A stretch of DNA of 64,000 bases from the NCBI GenBank assembly GCA_021815365.1, contig JAKAGZ010000006.1, positions 1 through 64,000 of the forward strand, in the 5' to 3' direction. The translations under genes and the position numbers were made by a program. Below are positions 1 through 7,792 of this stretch, in pieces; position 1 is the stretch's first letter; every line of letters begins with the position of its first letter. The notes beneath the pieces were generated by a model, which saw only the letters and a program-made list of their open reading frames with translations, searched no databases and was not told the DNA's origin. This DNA comes from Bacteroidota bacterium. GTDB taxonomy: Bacteria > Bacteroidota > Ignavibacteria > Ignavibacteriales > Ignavibacteriaceae.

Positions 1-1
1 A

Positions 2-367
2 AAGTCTTTGCTTGATTGGGATATCCTTTTTCTTATTCCTGTTCCATGGACTTCACCCTGGCTGGCACCTGCACTGTTCAGTGCGGCGCTGATCTTTGCA
101 GCAATATTAATTTTATATTTTCCCAGCAGCTTCGGAAAGAAAATATTAAAGAAAGGAGAATGGATTGCTGAGTTTCTTTGTGCGGCGCTTATTATGCTTA
201 CGTTCTTTTGGAATACTTCATCAGTATTAAAAGGCGGATCGCCGGTTCATTATCAATGGTGGCTCTTTTTACCGGCAGTAAGTATGGGGTTAATTATTTT
301 TCTCCGGCATTTTTTAAGTAGCTCACCATTGAATTTTGAGTCCAGAAAAGATGAGGCTAAGAAATGA
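2..367 (+). CDS. C-terminal part of an unknown membrane protein (cut by the window edge)
   Basis: The frame is open to the first base of the window, so this is probably the 3' end of a longer gene; the TTG at 8 is only the first possible in-window start. The visible ~121 residues hold about three hydrophobic segments separated by short basic loops (e.g. FGKKILKKGEW), then a charged tail (ESRKDEAKK). This suggests an inner-membrane protein with a cytoplasmic C terminus. I do not recognise the family. No gene follows for 460 bp. Confidence 0.6.
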   Translation, partial: KSLLDWDILFLIPVPWTSPWLAPALFSAALIFAAILILYFPSSFGKKILKKGEWIAEFLCAALIMLTFFWNTSSVLKGGSPVHYQWWLFLPAVSMGLIIFLRHFLSSSPLNFESRKDEAKK

Positions 368-406
368 TTTCTCTCCTTTAAGTTGTTTAATGTAAAGAAA
401 TTATAT

Positions 407-593
407 GAGACCTCTAAAAAATAGAAATTTTCGGAACCAAGGTATGTTTAATAGCACGCTGATGACACGCCTGCGTGCCGTAACGTCACTACGGCGTGCA
501 GGCACGGATTTGGCTGATTTTCGCGGATTAGATCAGTGTTAATCCGTTTGATCTGCGTCATCAGCGTTCTATTTTTAATTTTTCAGAGGTCTC
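407..593. mobile_element. MITE-like element with ~20-bp imperfect terminal inverted repeats
   Basis: The ends are inverted copies: GAGACCTCT at 407-415 and AGAGGTCTC at 585-593, with A/T-rich similarity continuing inward for about 12 bp. Just inside, a second inverted pair built on ACGCTGATGACRC (about 453 and 550-566) and an imperfect GC-rich hairpin (CCTGCGTGCCGTA … TACGGCGTGCAGG, about 470-502) make the whole 187 bp nearly palindromic. TAT flanks both ends (404-406 and 594-596), a possible 3-bp target duplication. There is no coding capacity. It lies in the otherwise empty gap 368-826, where I see nothing else. Confidence 0.6.
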
Positions 594-826
594 TATGTGT
601 TACTCCTTATTTTTATCTTTTACAGTTACGCGCTGAAAAACGAGAGGGTAGCTCTTCTTGACTCTGTATAACAATTTTCCAATATTCACCGGTAGTTTTT
701 CAGCCTTTGGTTTAATCCTATGACAATGCTCTGCGTTTATCAGCCCCCGATAGATATAGGAGATAAAATTTTATTCTTTATACTTTTTATAAAAATATTT
801 TTCTTACCATCAAAAAGGGACAATCT

Positions 827-1288
827 ATGAAAAAATTTCCATTATTGTTTTTTCTGGTTTTATCGGTTTCAGTTTTTTCATTTGAGTGTCATAAAGAAGT
901 GACTAAAAATAATGACACACCCAAACTAACGAAACCCGATACAATCCCGCCCGGGAGCGCAAAAGTATCTGCCGAAGTTGTTTCTATAGAACCCGTTGAT
1001 AAAAATAGCGCGGGTCCCTGTGCAAAATTCCCATGCATCGCTGTTGTAAAATTAGAATCTATAGAATACGGTTCAGCCTTTCCGGTCATGTCGGTTGGTA
1101 AAAATTTCAGAGTTAAATTTAATTTTACTTTAGAACCAACCTCAAAAGAAATGTTTCCGAATATGAAGGAAACTTATCCGGGGTTAAAAGTCGGAGATAA
1201 GTTTGAGGCGGTGGTTGGGTATATGGAAACAGCAAACGATAATGAACCCGCATATACAATTAACGCTTATTCAATTTTAAATAAATAA
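827..1288 (+). CDS. Small secreted protein, unknown function
   Basis: 153 residues. The N terminus is a clear export signal (Lys-Lys at 2-3, hydrophobic run to about residue 20). A Cys at residue 22 sits in SFEC, a poor lipobox, so lipoprotein status is doubtful. The mature part has paired cysteines (GPCAKFPC) and looks beta-rich, with alternating hydrophobic residues in KFEAVVGYM and FRVKFNF. I do not recognise the family. The start has AAGGGACAATCT just upstream. The gene ends 11 bp before the start of the 923-aa T9SS protein, so the two are probably co-transcribed. Confidence 0.65.
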   Translation: MKKFPLLFFLVLSVSVFSFECHKEVTKNNDTPKLTKPDTIPPGSAKVSAEVVSIEPVDKNSAGPCAKFPCIAVVKLESIEYGSAFPVMSVGKNFRVKFNFTLEPTSKEMFPNMKETYPGLKVGDKFEAVVGYMETANDNEPAYTINAYSILNK

Positions 1289-1299
1289 AAGGTATGATT

Positions 1300-4065
1300 A
1301 TGAAAAAAAATAATTTACTGATCTTCTTCGTTGGGGTACTCTTTACTTTCTCGGTTGCTATGGTTGTATATAAAACAGAAAGCAGCAGGAAAATTGTAAG
1401 ACCAATTTTTGAAAAAGCATCTTTCGGAGAAAAAGATGATCCTATAGCAAGAAGCGAATATGAAAACAGGATGCTGGTAGACCCGGCTACCGGTAAAATT
1501 CCTGCAAATATAAGAGAGAAGGAATTGAAGTTTGCGTCCACACTTCCAAAGGCTGAAGAATTTTCATTGTTAAAAGGGAACAAAACAGCAGCTTTAACCT
1601 GGAATGCAAGAGGTCCTATTAATAGAGGCGGGCGAACACGCGCACTTGGGATTGATGTTCGTACACAAACACCGGGGAATGTTACTATCATTGCAGGCGG
1701 CGTCTCAGGCGGAATCTGGAAATCTACAGACGACGGCACAACTTGGGTAAATAAACTTTCACCTTCATTAATTCATAATTCTACATGTATTGCTCAGGAT
1801 ACAAGAACAGGACACGAAGATACGTGGTACGTTGGTACAGGGGAAGCTTATGGTAACTCGGCTTCAGCCAGCGGCGCTGCGTTCCGCGGTGACGGTATTT
1901 TTAAGTCAATTGATAATGGCGAAACCTGGACTTTATTAAGCAACACAACAACAGGACAGCCTCAAACATATACTACAGCAACACCGTTTAAATATGTTGC
2001 CGATGTAGCAGTAAATAAAACTACCGGAAGTGTTTTTGCTGCTGCAGGAAATACAATAAGAAGAAGCACTAATGGCGGTACAGACTGGACAGCAGTACGA
2101 GGAAGCTTTACTAGCGGTATAGCTTCTGATGTTCAGATTACGAGTACCGGCGTCATCTATGCTGCTATTCCTTCCGGTTACACAGACGGTGGAATATGGC
2201 GTTCAACTGATGACGGCGGTAGCTGGACTTCAATAATACCCTCAACTTTTCCGGCAACTTATGGACGACCCGTAATAGGAATAGCACCTTCAAACGAAAA
2301 TGTAGTTTATTTCTGGGTCTATACCGGATCAGGTGCCTCGGGAACATCACTTTGGAAATACACATATCCTGGAAGCGGTAACGGCGCTGGAGATGCAAAC
2401 TGGGTTGACCTGACGGCTAATCTTCCAACAAGCATTGGCGGTAGTGTGGGAGATATGGATGTGCAGGGTTCTTATGATATGATCATTAAAGTTAAACCCG
2501 ACGATCCTAATTTTGTTGTTATCGGCGGGACTAATCTGTACAGAACAACTAACGGATTTACCACACAAATTGGTTCCGCTGGCTGGATTGGTGGTTATGC
2601 GACCGTAAATAATGTTAGTCAATATGCTAATCATCATCCTGATCAGCATTCGTTTGTATTTTTAACCTCTAATCCAAAGATAACTTATTCTGGTCACGAT
2701 GGCGGCATAAGCAGAACAACAGACATAACTGCATCACCTGTAACCTGGACAAGCTTAAATACTGGTTATGTAACTTCACAATTTTATTCAGTAGCAATTG
2801 ACCCAACAACAGCAAATGATAATACTATTATTGGCGGGCTGCAGGATAATGGAAATTACTTTACTAATTCTTCAAGCTTTACTAGTCCGTGGGTTGAGCT
2901 TCCGTTAGGAGGAGATGGTGGTTTTACTGAAATTACTGGCGGGCATACCGATTATTATTTTGAAACTCAGAATGGAAGTGTCTGGAGATTTCTGTTAGAT
3001 CCAAATGGAAATTATACAAATTTTGCTAAAGTAAAACCGAATTATGCTACCCATTATTTATTCATTAATCCATTTGTGCTTGATCCTAATGATAATAAAG
3101 TAATGTATATGGCTGCTGGTGATAGTGTGTGGAGGAATAGTGATCTTACAGGAATACCTTTGGGAAATCAATCTACAACAAGCGTTAACTGGAGTGCACT
3201 AAAGAATTCATACTCAGGCTATGCTGTCACTGCAATCGGCGTTTCTAAAACTCCTGCAAACAGGATATATGTAGGTTCTTCAGGCGGAACAATACTGAGA
3301 ATAGATGGAGCGAATGATCCTAATGCAGCATCTACTGACGTAAGCACGGGAAAGGGATTACCAATTGGATATGTAAGTTGTATTATAGTTAATCCTGCAA
3401 ACGCAGATCAAGTAATTGTAGTTTTTTCAAATTATAATATTCCAAGTTTGTTTGCGACAACTGATGGAGGAAGCAACTGGCAGGATATAAGCGGAAATCT
3501 TGAGCAATATCCTGACGGATCCGGTAACGGTCCTTCCTGCAGGTGGGCTGGTTATTATGATGATGGCGTTAACGGTGCTTTCTTTGTTGCTACGAGCACT
3601 GGGCTGTACTCTACTACAAATCTGAATGGCAGCTCAACAGTCTGGACACAGGAAGGTGCAAGCACTATCGGAAACCAGGTTTGCACTATGGTAAGAGTAA
3701 GGCAATCTGACGGGACAATTGTTGTGGGCACACACGGCAGTGGTGTTTATAGCGCTAAATATGTTAAAGTTGCCGTTGATAATTCAACTTCTTCCATCCC
3801 GACAAGCTATGCTTTATCACAGAATTACCCGAACCCGTTCAATCCTTCAACAACAATTAATTTTGCTCTTCCTTCTCCGAATCACGTGAAGCTTGCAATA
3901 TATGACGCAGCAGGAAGGAAAGTAAAAGAAGTTGTCAACAGGGATTATGAAGCAGGAGATCATTCTGTGAAGTTTGATGCATCAAATCTCGCAAGCGGAA
4001 TTTACTTCTACAGAATAGAAGCCGGAAGCTTTGTTGAATCGAAGAAGATGGTTCTGCTGAAGTAG
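1300..4065 (+). CDS. Large T9SS-secreted Asp-box (BNR/VPS10-like) beta-propeller protein
   Basis: A surface or secreted protein of about 921 residues. After an N-terminal signal/anchor come repeated Asp-box motifs (S-x-D/N-x-G-x-x-W: WKSTDDGTTW, FKSIDNGETW, RRSTNGGTDW, WRSTDDGGSW), typical of sialidase/VPS10-type propellers. The last ~90 residues are a T9SS type A sorting domain (ALSQNYPNPFNPST … GIYFYRI … KKMVLLK), which directs export through the outer membrane and cleavage or attachment. No catalytic sialidase Arg triad was identified, so enzymatic activity is not claimed. AAAAGG at 1287-1292 fits the ATG at 1300 (7-nt spacing) better than the ATG at 1294 (1 nt). Confidence 0.85.
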   Translation: MKKNNLLIFFVGVLFTFSVAMVVYKTESSRKIVRPIFEKASFGEKDDPIARSEYENRMLVDPATGKIPANIREKELKFASTLPKAEEFSLLKGNKTAALTWNARGPINRGGRTRALGIDVRTQTPGNVTIIAGGVSGGIWKSTDDGTTWVNKLSPSLIHNSTCIAQDTRTGHEDTWYVGTGEAYGNSASASGAAFRGDGIFKSIDNGETWTLLSNTTTGQPQTYTTATPFKYVADVAVNKTTGSVFAAAGNTIRRSTNGGTDWTAVRGSFTSGIASDVQITSTGVIYAAIPSGYTDGGIWRSTDDGGSWTSIIPSTFPATYGRPVIGIAPSNENVVYFWVYTGSGASGTSLWKYTYPGSGNGAGDANWVDLTANLPTSIGGSVGDMDVQGSYDMIIKVKPDDPNFVVIGGTNLYRTTNGFTTQIGSAGWIGGYATVNNVSQYANHHPDQHSFVFLTSNPKITYSGHDGGISRTTDITASPVTWTSLNTGYVTSQFYSVAIDPTTANDNTIIGGLQDNGNYFTNSSSFTSPWVELPLGGDGGFTEITGGHTDYYFETQNGSVWRFLLDPNGNYTNFAKVKPNYATHYLFINPFVLDPNDNKVMYMAAGDSVWRNSDLTGIPLGNQSTTSVNWSALKNSYSGYAVTAIGVSKTPANRIYVGSSGGTILRIDGANDPNAASTDVSTGKGLPIGYVSCIIVNPANADQVIVVFSNYNIPSLFATTDGGSNWQDISGNLEQYPDGSGNGPSCRWAGYYDDGVNGAFFVATSTGLYSTTNLNGSSTVWTQEGASTIGNQVCTMVRVRQSDGTIVVGTHGSGVYSAKYVKVAVDNSTSSIPTSYALSQNYPNPFNPSTTINFALPSPNHVKLAIYDAAGRKVKEVVNRDYEAGDHSVKFDASNLASGIYFYRIEAGSFVESKKMVLLK

Positions 4066-4200
4066 GGGTATAGGGGGTATAAGGTATAGGGATATAAAGG
4101 TATAGGGATATAAAGGAATAAGGGAAATAAGAGACTTAAAATGTTATCCCCTTATACCCTATACCATTATACCTGTATCCCCCTATACCTGTATTCCTTT
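4066..4200. repeat. TATAGGG-type repeat forming a long imperfect inverted repeat between convergent genes
   Basis: The left arm (about 4065-4125) is made of a 16-bp unit, GGTATAGGGATATAAA, tandemly repeated with variants. The right arm (about 4144-4200) contains the same words in reverse complement (CCCCTTATACCCTATACC, CCCCCTATACC). The two ~57-bp arms can fold on each other. The block exactly fills the gap between two converging genes, so it may end both transcripts. It could also be just a low-complexity dispersed repeat. Confidence 0.55.
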
Positions 4201-4549
4201 AATTCTTCTGATACAACCCGATAATATTTCCATCGGGGTCTTTTATTAAAGCATAATAACCCATCGCAGGGATGATCGTCTTTCCTCTGAAAACCTGCCC
4301 GCCTATTTCTTTAACTTTTACCAGCAGGCGATCAATATCGGGTACATTTATATGGAATGTAGTCGTGTCGCCGCTTCTGACAGTTTCAACTTTTCTTAAG
4401 CCGACAGTTATTCCTTTGTGAGTGTTATATAAAAGATAACCTCTGCCGAAAGGCTTGAAATCCCAGTTAAAAAGTTTCATAAAAAATTCAGTAGTCCTGT
4501 TAAGATTAGTGGAAGGTATTTCCACATGAGCGATGAGATCAGCAGTCAT
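4199..4549 (-). CDS. Glyoxalase/bleomycin-resistance-like (VOC fold) protein
   Basis: A single vicinal-oxygen-chelate domain of about 116 residues, the usual length. It opens with the strand IAHVEIPSTN, followed by the typical helix around TTEFFMKLFNWDF. Its second half has FHINVPDID and closes with the signature ALIKDPDGNIIGLYQ, the position of a metal-ligand Glu/Asp or Gln in relatives. VOC proteins range from lyases to resistance proteins, and substrate cannot be read here. The in-frame ATG at 4549 gives the standard N terminus (MTADLIAHVEIP); the upstream ATG at 4558 adds three residues. Convergent with the T9SS gene. Confidence 0.8.
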   Translation of the reverse strand: MTADLIAHVEIPSTNLNRTTEFFMKLFNWDFKPFGRGYLLYNTHKGITVGLRKVETVRSGDTTTFHINVPDIDRLLVKVKEIGGQVFRGKTIIPAMGYYALIKDPDGNIIGLYQKN

Positions 4550-4600
4550 TTTACACACCGTAGTTTGTATAATAAAAAAAATTCTGATTCAAACTTACCC

Positions 4601-4673
4601 AAAAAATTCATTAGAAATGAATTTTTTGCCGAAGGCAGATAGTAAAACTTTTTAAGAAAAAGTTTTACTATCT
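4601..4673. repeat. Two consecutive perfect hairpins
   Basis: 4601-4627 is a perfect 12-bp stem with a 3-nt loop (AAAAAATTCATT-aga-AATGAATTTTTT). 4637-4673 is a perfect 17-bp stem with a 3-nt loop (AGATAGTAAAACTTTTT on the left arm). They directly precede the dispersed repeat at 4674. They lie upstream of the VOC gene and are A/T-rich, so they are more likely part of the repeat cluster than terminators of a known gene. Confidence 0.6.
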
Positions 4674-4809
4674 GGGTTAACCCCGACAAGCCTTCAATGG
4701 TTTTGATGTTTGGTTTTAAAAAATAACTATTCTTCAAATTCTTTTTGTCAAAATGCTTATAGCTTGTCGGCCCGTAGGGCAAATTTTCCAATAGGAAAAT
4801 TTGGGTTAA
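4674..4809. repeat. Dispersed intergenic repeat, copy 1
   Basis: About 136 bp bounded by GGGTTAA words, containing the inverted pair CCGACAAGCC … GCTTGTCGG and a terminal hairpin AAATTTTCC-aata-GGAAAATTT (4781-4802). A second copy of the same order of words lies at 5469-5635. The open reading frames that cross both copies encode similar peptides only because the DNA is repeated, so they are not taken as genes. Confidence 0.65.
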
Positions 4810-4882
4810 AATATATTTTGCAGAAAAACTTAAATTTTCTTAAAAACAAGGCATTTTATTTTTGAACGGCTTCAGATTTTTG

Positions 4883-4911
4883 TTGACTTTAATCAGCGTA
4901 CTTAATAGTTT
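4883..4911 (+). promoter_or_regulatory. Probable promoter of the 4961 gene
   Basis: TTGACT (4883-4888), a 17-bp spacer and TAGTTT (4906-4911), lying 50 bp upstream of the ATG at 4961. The layout matches the other TTGAC-N17-TAnnTT promoters in this window. GAGGAG just before the ATG is a good ribosome-binding site. Confidence 0.45.
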
Positions 4912-4960
4912 TTTTCGTGTCCAAATTAAATAATTTGTTTAACAATCTCTGAGGAGTATT

Positions 4961-5383
4961 ATGAACAAAAAACTATGGACGGCGTTCGTTGTAGTCTTTA
5001 TCGTTTACTTTGTGCTTGACTGGCTTGTAAACGGTGTGTTGCTGCATTCGACTTATGCAGCAGAAGATGTTGCAAAACTAATGCGCCCCGAAGCCGAAAT
5101 AAAGATGTGGATCATTATTGTATGTGATCTCTTCTACGCATTCTTCTTCACATTAATTTTTTCGAAAGGCTTCGAGAACAAGGGGATTATGGAGGGGGTC
5201 CGCTACGGTCTTTATGTCGGGCTGATGGTCAGCCTGCCAATGGCTTATATTACTTATGCAGTTCAGCCGATTCCTTATACTCTTGCACTGCAGTGGTTTA
5301 TATATGGACTTCTGGTGAACATTATCTGCGGGATTGTTCTTTCTTTCATGTTCAAACCAAAAGCTGCTGCAGCCACAGCGTAA
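4961..5383 (+). CDS. Small four-helix membrane protein, unknown function
   Basis: 140 residues with about four hydrophobic helices: near 5-27, 47-68, 79-101 and 108-131. The short hydrophilic stretch LHSTYAAEDVAKLMRPEAE follows helix 1, and FSKGFENKGIMEGVRYGLYVG links helices 2 and 3. I recall similar unnamed membrane proteins in Bacteroidota with the same 'KGxxEGVRYG' loop, but no function. The gene stands alone between two copies of one dispersed repeat, with its own promoter and a strong terminator. Confidence 0.7.
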   Translation: MNKKLWTAFVVVFIVYFVLDWLVNGVLLHSTYAAEDVAKLMRPEAEIKMWIIIVCDLFYAFFFTLIFSKGFENKGIMEGVRYGLYVGLMVSLPMAYITYAVQPIPYTLALQWFIYGLLVNIICGIVLSFMFKPKAAAATA

Positions 5384-5411
5384 AACTTTTATAAAATTTT
5401 TGGGCATCAAA

Positions 5412-5447
5412 AAACCCCATTCCACTTGAAAAAGTGAATGGGGTTTG
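5412..5447. terminator. Rho-independent terminator hairpin
   Basis: A 15-bp stem (AAACCCCATTC…ACTT pairing with AAGT…GAATGGGGTTT, one bulged C) with a short A-rich loop. It starts 28 bp after the stop codon of the 4961 gene. A-tracts on the left and T-tracts on the right would let it act on both strands. Confidence 0.75.
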
Positions 5448-5468
5448 CTTTAAAATATTATTTGTATT

Positions 5469-5635
5469 GTTAACCCCGACAAGCCTTCGATGATTTCGAT
5501 GTTTGTATTTGAAAAATAACTATTCTTCAAATTCAAATTCTTTTTGTAAAATGAAATATGGCTTGTCGACCACCCGCAGGGCAAACCCGCCTGCCGCGGA
5601 CGGACAGGTTTTCCTAAAGGAAAATTTGGTTTAAT
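5469..5635. repeat. Dispersed intergenic repeat, copy 2
   Basis: Same word order as the copy at 4674-4809: GTTAACCCCGACAAGCCTTC, then AAAAATAACTATTCTTCAAATT, GGCTTGTCG and the end hairpin TTTTCCTaaAGGAAAA. It carries an extra GC-rich insert of the CCTGCC/GGACAGG type at about 5587-5610. It ends at the stop codon of the minus-strand lipoprotein gene and so supplies that gene's 3' flank. Confidence 0.65.
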
Positions 5636-7046
5636 TACTGCTTCCTGTAGCTGTAACCTTAGTGCTTCCGTTTGGTCCTGTTGATGTAACAGTAACTGTA
5701 ACCGGCGCAGCAAGAGATGAAGAAGAAGTATCAGTTACGATTACGCTGAAGTTTGTCCACTTAGCTTTGTTCTGAGTATCCGGCAGGAGTATATTAACAT
5801 CCCCCAGAGTTTTAACATTTTGTCCGTCAACTGTAACGACAATACTGGTGCCTGCTGCCAAAGGATTTCCGTTCTGATCAGAAACAGTATAGTTGAATGT
5901 CTGCGATCCTAAATTAGGGATTGTAAAAGTTGCCGGAGAAATTGAAGCCTGCGGAGTTCCAGAAAATAAAACTATAGCTGATCTGCTTATCTGATTGTAA
6001 TTTTCATCTGCTGTTGTTGCCGTAACAGTTGCAAAACCCGGACCGAGAATAGGATCGTTTGGTCTTGGATTGCCGGAAATTAATGTAACTGAGCCGAGAC
6101 CTTTGTTATCTGTTTGTGTGCTTGCTTCAATAATTCCGCCGGTAGTAGAAAAGTAAACTGATGTTTTAGGTCTTACGGGGTTAGAATATTTATCACCAAC
6201 GCTTACGCCAACGGTCATCTGCTGTCCGAAAATATCATACCCCGGAAAATTCAATACAGATGGAATAATAGAAAAATGAGCAAGGTCGGGCAGCCCGCCG
6301 TTAATTGTAATGCTGACAGGTGTGGATTTTAAAGTTACAGAGGGAAGTTTGACTTCAGCAATGATCTGCACTATACCTGCTTTAGTTCCGCTGGTAATAT
6401 TTACAGTAGCCTGTCCCAGGTTATTCGTCTGAACTACCGATGGACTTATCACTTCACCGCCGCCCGGCGACTTTGCAAGTGAAAAATTTACATTGACAGA
6501 ATGAGCTAAATCAATTGCATTACCTGATGAATCAACAACCTGGAAGACAAGGTTAGCAATTTCAGGAGAGCCGCTTCCTTTTACTCCTATCGTGGATGCT
6601 GTCTGCGATAAAAGATAAATACTCACAGGATCTCCCGACGCTGGTGTGCCTGTGCTTACAGGGCTTAATGAAATTACCGGAACGGTGACATTGCTTTGAG
6701 GTGTAACTGTTATAGTTGTCGTGTCGCTTACCATTCCTGACTTTGAGGTAATTATTGTAAAGGTGACTGCAGCAGAAAGATTAAAATCAGTTGTAAATTT
6801 ACCTTGTGCATCGGTTAATACGCTTACATTAAAAGTTGAACCTGTGATGTGCACGAGGGCGCTGTCAATTGGTATGCCGTTGACTTTATTTATTACCTGT
6901 CCGCTTACAGTAGACTTAAGCGTAGTTCCGCCTCCACCCGTACCTCCTCCTCCGCTCGAGACTATTGTTGAATCAGGTTTACAGCTATTAATTAAATATG
7001 GAATTATGAGAATAGAAACTAACAAGACAAAATATCTTAAGTGCAT
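5631..7046 (-). CDS. Ig-like (Big/invasin-type) repeat lipoprotein
   Basis: An exported protein of about 471 residues with an N-terminal signal ending in LINSC, a plausible lipobox, followed by a Gly-rich linker (GGGGTGGGG). The first domain (about 40-125) resembles a carboxypeptidase-regulatory/beta-sandwich module (VSGQVINKVNGIPIDSALVHI). Two or three invasin-like Ig domains follow, recognised from LGQATVNITSG, VSVGDKYSNPVRP and GLGSVTLISG. Such proteins are surface structural or adhesive, and no catalytic residues are seen. The ATG at 7046 (MHLRYFVLL) gives a normal signal peptide; the ATG at 7073 adds nine basic residues. Confidence 0.75.
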   Translation of the reverse strand: MHLRYFVLLVSILIIPYLINSCKPDSTIVSSGGGGTGGGGTTLKSTVSGQVINKVNGIPIDSALVHITGSTFNVSVLTDAQGKFTTDFNLSAAVTFTIITSKSGMVSDTTTITVTPQSNVTVPVISLSPVSTGTPASGDPVSIYLLSQTASTIGVKGSGSPEIANLVFQVVDSSGNAIDLAHSVNVNFSLAKSPGGGEVISPSVVQTNNLGQATVNITSGTKAGIVQIIAEVKLPSVTLKSTPVSITINGGLPDLAHFSIIPSVLNFPGYDIFGQQMTVGVSVGDKYSNPVRPKTSVYFSTTGGIIEASTQTDNKGLGSVTLISGNPRPNDPILGPGFATVTATTADENYNQISRSAIVLFSGTPQASISPATFTIPNLGSQTFNYTVSDQNGNPLAAGTSIVVTVDGQNVKTLGDVNILLPDTQNKAKWTNFSVIVTDTSSSSLAAPVTVTVTSTGPNGSTKVTATGSSN

Positions 7047-7109
7047 TATCTTCCGAAGAGTTGATCGCGTCATACTATGACTCGCAAAATATTTTATAAG
7101 TTGCGAAAT

Positions 7110-7138
7110 AAATTAGCCCGAACTGGTTTCAATGTCAA
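7110..7138 (-). promoter_or_regulatory. Probable promoter of the Ig-like lipoprotein gene
   Basis: On the minus strand, TTGACA (7138-7133), a 17-bp spacer and TAATTT (7115-7110), about 60 bp upstream of the ATG at 7046. The sequence also fits TTG-N20-TAnnTTT. A TCGCAA…TTGCGA inverted pair (7082-7106) lies just downstream of the -10. Confidence 0.45.
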
Positions 7139-7274
7139 GCCTGCATCGGAAGCAGGTATCTGCACAAGCTGCAACAGGCAAAACAGCTTTAAATGTATTA
7201 ACTCAATAGAAATGTCAATATGTTCAACTATTTAGAAATGTCAGTAATTAATTTTAAATAATAATTAAACCATT

Positions 7275-7325
7275 GCATTAGGGTAACAGAAGGAGGGCAT
7301 AGCCCAACGGGAGTTACCCTAATGC
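7275..7325. repeat. 13-bp perfect inverted repeat inside the IS remnant
   Basis: GCATTAGGGTAAC (7275-7287) pairs with GTTACCCTAATGC (7313-7325). The loop contains GGAGGGC/GCCC words. The last codons and stop of the truncated transposase frame lie in the right arm, so this hairpin marks the junction where the rest of the transposase gene was lost. Confidence 0.65.
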
Positions 7326-7574
7326 TGAACGCAAAAAATTCCTCCTCCTATCATCTTTTAGCCTTTGATTCATCTTTCTGAAAGGATGATCTTTTGAAGG
7401 CTTAATTATTTTTAAGCCTTCATCTCTTATTCTCTTTAGCACTCTATAGGTATGCCTCTGTGATAACCCTATTAGCTCAGAAGCTTCTTCTACTGTCAGT
7501 TTCTTTTTTCCCACTTGTTTTATAACCGATATTCTTTTGGCTTCTTTTTGACTCATTGTCAGTATTCCTTCCAT
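7314..7574 (-). pseudogene. Transposase N-terminal fragment (ISNCY/IS1202-like HTH)
   Basis: 86 residues. MSQKEAKRISVIKQV followed by KKLTVEEASELIGLSQRHTYRVLKRIRDEG is the typical start of ISNCY-type transposases: a helix-turn-helix that binds the element ends. Full-length relatives continue for about 300-400 more residues with a DDE catalytic domain, which is absent; the frame stops in a hairpin. The likely original start is the ATG at 7556. It sits inside the terminal repeats at 7231-7635. Confidence 0.75.
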
Positions 7575-7648
7575 ATAAAGATTCTCCTTCTTTTGAGAAC
7601 CTTAATTCCTCTGATTTTTTACTGACATTTCTAAAGAGTCATTACAGG

Positions 7649-7724
7649 TTCTAAAAAAATCAGCCATAAACAAACAATGCGATAACTTTTTTGCTATATT
7701 AAATTTAATTTGGATAGCATTGAA
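7649..7724 (+). repeat. 76-bp dispersed repeat, copy 1 (upstream of the trp leader)
   Basis: Shares about 80-85 % identity with 19515-19591, including ACAAACAATG, ACTTTTTTGCTA, AAATTTAA and GCATTGAA in the same order and spacing. Both copies lie just upstream of a promoter and read in the same direction as the downstream gene. Its role is unknown: it may be a mobile-element relic or a shared upstream regulatory segment. Confidence 0.5.
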
Positions 7725-7751
7725 AAAATTTGGTGAATAATAAAAAAGTAG

Positions 7752-7782
7752 TTGACATTATAAAAATTTAAAATTAGATTTG
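7752..7782 (+). promoter_or_regulatory. trp operon promoter
   Basis: TTGACA (7752-7757), a 17-bp spacer and TAGATTTG (7775-7782). The latter is an exact match to the TAnnTTTG element of Bacteroidota promoters. It stands 10 bp before the leader-peptide ATG, so the transcript would begin almost at that codon. Confidence 0.6.
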
Positions 7783-7792
7783 AACCAAAATT

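Larger units (their letters stand above)
7231..7635. mobile_element. Internally deleted insertion sequence with intact 17-bp terminal inverted repeats
   Basis: TTTAGAAATGTCAGTAA (7231-7247) and its exact reverse complement (7619-7635) bound 405 bp. Inside is only the N-terminal part of a transposase on the minus strand. A further near-copy of the end sequence (ATAGAAATGTCA, about 7206-7217) lies just outside the left end, suggesting nested or repeated insertion. The element cannot encode a full transposase, but its ends look usable in trans. Confidence 0.75.

Noticed and set aside
4546-4791. 81-codon minus-strand frame resembling another frame at 5450-5713
   Set aside because: The similarity comes from the DNA repeat present in both places; the frames have no ribosome-binding site, run through hairpins and look like no protein.
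6721-7080. 119-codon plus-strand frame over the lipoprotein gene
   Set aside because: It lies wholly antisense to the signal peptide and first domain of a well-supported gene and has Pro-rich, unnatural composition.
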